Origin: Gemmatimonadota bacterium
GTDB lineage: Bacteria > Gemmatimonadota > Gemmatimonadetes > Longimicrobiales > Gaopeijiaceae
Length of the DNA stretch: 9,070 nt
Assembly (NCBI GenBank): GCA_002731735.1
Contig: PCCM01000019.1
Location: forward strand, 2,928 to 11,997
Direction of reading: 5' to 3'
This document shows positions 6,351-9,070 of this stretch, piece by piece (the first letter of the stretch is position 1; every line of letters starts with the position of its first letter). The position numbers and the translations under genes are program-made. The notes under the pieces were generated by a model. It saw only the letters and a list, made by a program, of their open reading frames with translations. It searched no databases and was not told the DNA's origin.

Positions 6351-7331
6351 ATGATCTCCGTTGAGGGTGTGACCAAACGATTCGGTGAACTCGTCGCCGT
6401 GAAAAACCTCGACTTCGAGGTCGATATGGGCGAGGTCGTCGGATTTCTCGGGCCCAACGGCGCCGGCAAGACGACGACTATGCGGATGCTCACCGGTACG
6501 CTGGAGCCCGATGAGGGCCGCGTCCTCTACGACCAGGTGCCGATCAGCCGCGATCTCACGGCCGCCAAGGAGCGCCTGGGATATCTGCCCGAGACCAACC
6601 CTCTGTATGAGGAGATGCTGGTCGTGGAGTACCTGGAGTACGCCGCCCAACTCCGTATGCTCGATTCGGCTGCGGCCAGGTCCGCCATCTCCGACGCCGT
6701 CGACGAGACGGGCATCGATGACGTCTTTTTTCGACCGGTTTCGGAGCTGTCGAAGGGATACCGGCAGCGGGTCGGCCTTGCGGCAGCGATCCTTCATCAT
6801 CCCGAAATCTTGGTGCTCGATGAGCCGACGGAAGGGCTCGACCCCAACCAGCGGGTCGACATCCGAAACCTGGTGAGCGATCTGGGCAAAGAGCGAACAG
6901 TGTTGCTCAGTACCCACGTCCTGCAGGAGGTCGAGGCGACCTGCACCAGGTTGCTGATCATCAACCGCGGTTCGCTCGTGGCGAGCGGGACCGTGGCGGA
7001 ACTTCTCTCTTCCAGCGGCAGGGGCCTGTCGAAGTATACGGTCGAGGCCGAGGGTGATGGCGTAGCCGAAGCGCTGAGCAGGCTCCCCGGGGTAGACTCC
7101 CATACTGAGGAGCAAGTTGAAGGTCGCACCCGAGTGCAACTAACCGTAGCGGGGGACGATGAGCTTCGCCCCGAGATCTCACGCATGGCCAATGAACACC
7201 AGTGGGTGCTCTGGGAGTTACACCGAAGCCCGGCTTCACTCGAGCAGCTCTTCCGGGAACTGACGGCCGACGCGGACGAATCCGAAGATGAAGGCGCGCC
7301 CGCCTCCGACGAGGACTCGGAGACCGAATGA
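6351..7331 (+). CDS. ABC-2 type transporter ATP-binding protein (GldA-like)
   Basis: A 326-residue ATPase that would power the adjacent membrane protein. All core elements are present: Walker A GPNGAGKTT (34-42), a Q-loop region YLPETNPLY (78-86) with Glu81 at the position usually held by Gln, signature LSKGYRQR (133-140), Walker B ILVLDEPT with catalytic E158, D-loop EGLD (161-164) and H-loop H189. After about residue 220 comes a C-terminal domain of the type seen in ABC-2 exporters, ending in a highly acidic tail. ATG at 6351-6353 follows a purine-rich AAGGGAAGGA; the frame extends 12 codons upstream but those look non-coding. Its stop overlaps the permease start by 4 nt. It resembles GldA and other ABC-2 ATPases; the pairing with a GldG-type domain favours the Gld-like group. 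The cargo is unknown. Confidence 0.95.
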   Translation: MISVEGVTKRFGELVAVKNLDFEVDMGEVVGFLGPNGAGKTTTMRMLTGTLEPDEGRVLYDQVPISRDLTAAKERLGYLPETNPLYEEMLVVEYLEYAAQLRMLDSAAARSAISDAVDETGIDDVFFRPVSELSKGYRQRVGLAAAILHHPEILVLDEPTEGLDPNQRVDIRNLVSDLGKERTVLLSTHVLQEVEATCTRLLIINRGSLVASGTVAELLSSSGRGLSKYTVEAEGDGVAEALSRLPGVDSHTEEQVEGRTRVQLTVAGDDELRPEISRMANEHQWVLWELHRSPASLEQLFRELTADADESEDEGAPASDEDSETE

Positions 7332-9070
7332 TCAGGCGAATTCGGACCGTGGTAGGGCGCGAGATGTCGAGCTTCTTCGACCACCCCACGGCCTACATCC
7401 TTGTGGTGGCCTTCTTGGCGTTGGGGCTCTTCCTCACATTCCGTACCATCTACGCAGCCGGAATCGCCACGCTCCGGCCCTTCTTCGATCTGCTGCCGTG
7501 GCTTTTCGCAATCTTCATCCCGGCGCTGACGATGCGCTCGCTCGCCGAGGAGCGGCGGAGCGGCACGCTGGAGTGGCTGCTCTCCCATCCGCTTCGCGAA
7601 ACCGAAGTGATCATTGGCAAGTTCCTCGGCAATTGGCTCCTCGTGCTCGCCGCACTCGCCGGTACGCTCCCCACCGCTTTCGGCCTGCTCAAAGTGTCGG
7701 AGGCGGACGGTGGAATCATGATGGCGGAGTACATCGGTGGAGGACTGCTCGCCGCCCAAGGTGTCGCCATCGGCCTTTGGGCGTCGAGTCTGACACGGAA
7801 TCAGATCACGGCCTTCATGTTGGCGGTCTCCGCCTCGTTCGCCCTCGTGATCATCGGCACACCCGTCGTACTCATCGGACTTCCGCCGTCTCTGGGTGTC
7901 GGCGTGTCGAATCTCTCCGTATTGGGGCACTTCGAGAACGTGGCCCGCGGTGTTGTGGACCTCAGAGACGTGCTCTACTTCGTGTCGACAGCTGCACTCT
8001 TCCTGTTCATGGCAGTCGGCATCATGAGCCGCGAGCGGCTGAGCGCCGGACGGAGCGCCCACCGGCGGCTTCGCACGGGAACGGCGGCGTTGGTCGCGAC
8101 GGTGGTCGTGCTCAACCTTCTCAGTGGGAATATCCGGGGTCGACTCGATCTCACTCAGGAAAGCCTCTACACGCTCTCCGACGGCACCCGAGAAATTCTG
8201 GGGGAGCTCGACGACATCGTGACGCTGAAGCTCGTGATCTCGGACGAGCTGCCGACCGAGCTCCAGCCAACGCTTCGGGACGTGGCGGACCTGGTTGCGG
8301 ACCTCCGCGGGGCGGCGAACGGGAACCTCGTCGTCGAGAATCTCAATCCGAATGAGGATGAAGAGGTGGCAAGGGAGGCGCGCAACCTCGGCGTAACGCA
8401 GAACGAGTTCAACGTCTTGCGCGACGACGAGTTCGAGGTGCGGCGTGGCTGGTTTGGACTGGCGCTTCTCTACGCAGACCAACGCGAAGTCATCCCATTC
8501 ATCAACCGGACGGATGATCTCGAATTCCGACTCGTCTCGGCGATCTCCACGATGACCACAGTAGAGCGTCCGGGGTTGGCCTTTCTCACCGGTTTCGGCT
8601 CTCAGGAACCCGAGACGTTCCCCTCGTTTGCGCGGGCGCTGTCCGACCGATACGACATCCGGACGATCGACCTCACGGTGGACACGGTACCTGATTTGAA
8701 CCGTGACACTCTGGACATCGTGGTGGTCGCAGGCCCCCAACAGCCCCTGGGTGCACCCGCGGTGGATGCGATCGGATCTTTCGTCGACGCCGGAGGATCC
8801 GCGCTCTTCTTGATCGATAAGCATCAGGTGTCGCCCGAGTCACCGATGATGTACCCCGTGTTTACCGGCTTGGAGGGGTTCCTCGAGGCAAGAGGTGTGG
8901 GCACCGACGCCGGAGTGGTCCTGGACTACGGCTCCAACTCCAGGATCTCCATGGGGCAGCAGGGGAGCTTCAACGTCGTGCGCCCCTACCCGTTGTGGCC
9001 CATAGCGGTGAGGGGGGACCCGCACCCTACGACGCGCGACTTGAGCGACTTGAGCCTAGGGTGGGGGACG
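7328..9070 (+). CDS. ABC-2 permease fused to GldG-type extracytoplasmic domain (3' truncated by window)
   Basis: An open frame of 581 codons with no stop before the window edge. Residues 1-235 are an ABC-2 permease: the REMSSFFDHPTAYIL start (11-25), the cytoplasmic SLAEERRSGTLEWLLSHPL segment (71-89), and hydrophobic segments near 21-38, 55-69, 100-121, 136-154, 160-188 and 214-233. A further membrane anchor (about 251-266) is followed by LDLTQESLYTLSDGTREIL (273-291), the hallmark opening of GldG/ABC_transp_aux proteins. The GldG-like region then shows LNPNEDEEVAREARNLGV (339-356), a DLEFRLVSAIST segment (397-408) and LAFLTGFGSQEPET (417-430). In Bacteroidota, GldF and GldG are separate proteins partnering GldA in gliding motility. 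Here they are one polypeptide, a form seen in ABC exporters of non-gliding bacteria too, so motility should not be assumed. ATG at 7328-7330 overlaps the ATPase stop (ATGA). Confidence 0.9.
   Translation, partial: MIRRIRTVVGREMSSFFDHPTAYILVVAFLALGLFLTFRTIYAAGIATLRPFFDLLPWLFAIFIPALTMRSLAEERRSGTLEWLLSHPLRETEVIIGKFLGNWLLVLAALAGTLPTAFGLLKVSEADGGIMMAEYIGGGLLAAQGVAIGLWASSLTRNQITAFMLAVSASFALVIIGTPVVLIGLPPSLGVGVSNLSVLGHFENVARGVVDLRDVLYFVSTAALFLFMAVGIMSRERLSAGRSAHRRLRTGTAALVATVVVLNLLSGNIRGRLDLTQESLYTLSDGTREILGELDDIVTLKLVISDELPTELQPTLRDVADLVADLRGAANGNLVVENLNPNEDEEVAREARNLGVTQNEFNVLRDDEFEVRRGWFGLALLYADQREVIPFINRTDDLEFRLVSAISTMTTVERPGLAFLTGFGSQEPETFPSFARALSDRYDIRTIDLTVDTVPDLNRDTLDIVVVAGPQQPLGAPAVDAIGSFVDAGGSALFLIDKHQVSPESPMMYPVFTGLEGFLEARGVGTDAGVVLDYGSNSRISMGQQGSFNVVRPYPLWPIAVRGDPHPTTRDLSDLSLGWGT
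9038..9055. repeat. Perfect 9-bp tandem duplication in the permease-GldG gene
   Basis: GACTTGAGC occurs twice in a row, encoding Asp-Leu-Ser twice in the GldG-like region. It keeps the frame and is a probable small slippage duplication. Confidence 0.7.

Noticed and set aside
6091..6354. 87-codon plus-strand open frame in the intergenic gap
   Set aside because: Arg/Pro-rich, no ribosome site or motif, and it overlaps the promoter and leader region.
6063..7139. Upstream extension of the CDF open frame to 7139
   Set aside because: It would run antisense through the ABC ATPase and more than double a transporter that is complete at 309 residues from the ATG at 6060-6062.
6797..8824. 675-codon minus-strand open frame
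   Set aside because: It lies opposite the ABC ATPase and the permease-GldG gene, both with clear motifs. Its charged, repetitive translation is typical of an antisense frame.
7328..9070. Gliding motility function for the ABC system
   Set aside because: Only GldA, GldF and GldG-like parts are seen; such modules occur in many non-gliding bacteria and no other gliding genes are present here.

Overview
The window is GC-rich bacterial chromosomal DNA carrying seven genes, tightly packed, with no RNA genes, insertion sequences or CRISPR. The taxon cannot be fixed from the sequence. The GC content, the fused GldF/GldG-type transporter gene and the style of the secreted TPR protein would fit a Gemmatimonadota- or Acidobacteriota-like lineage; that is inference only.

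Region 1 (92-2675, minus strand) is a three-gene phospholipid operon, read acyltransferase, then a nucleotidyltransferase-fold protein, then a CDP-alcohol phosphatidyltransferase. Both junctions are 4-nt start/stop overlaps. The middle gene is the most interesting thing here. It would often be left as hypothetical, but its landmarks follow the Tam41/Mmp37 family, the mitochondrial type of CDP-diacylglycerol synthase, which is unrelated to the usual bacterial CdsA. Together the three products would convert lysophosphatidate to phosphatidate, phosphatidate plus CTP to CDP-diacylglycerol, and CDP-diacylglycerol plus a polar alcohol (perhaps inositol phosphate) to a phospholipid.

Region 2 (2736-3398, plus strand) is a single gene, divergent from the lipid operon, for a protein resembling the acetoacetate decarboxylase superfamily but without an obvious catalytic lysine pair. 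It converges, 10 nt stop to stop, on region 3 (3409-6062, minus strand). Region 3 holds a secreted or periplasmic TPR protein with conserved histidine motifs, and upstream of it a CDF-family metal cation efflux protein.

Region 4 (6193-9070, plus strand) starts with a good sigma70-like promoter and a 5' stem-loop. It continues with an ABC-2 ATPase (GldA-like) that overlaps by 4 nt a long gene fusing an ABC-2 permease to a GldG-type extracytoplasmic domain. This last gene runs off the right edge.

The 288-bp gap at 6063-6350 holds only the regulatory elements listed. The 91 bases at the left edge hold nothing I can support.
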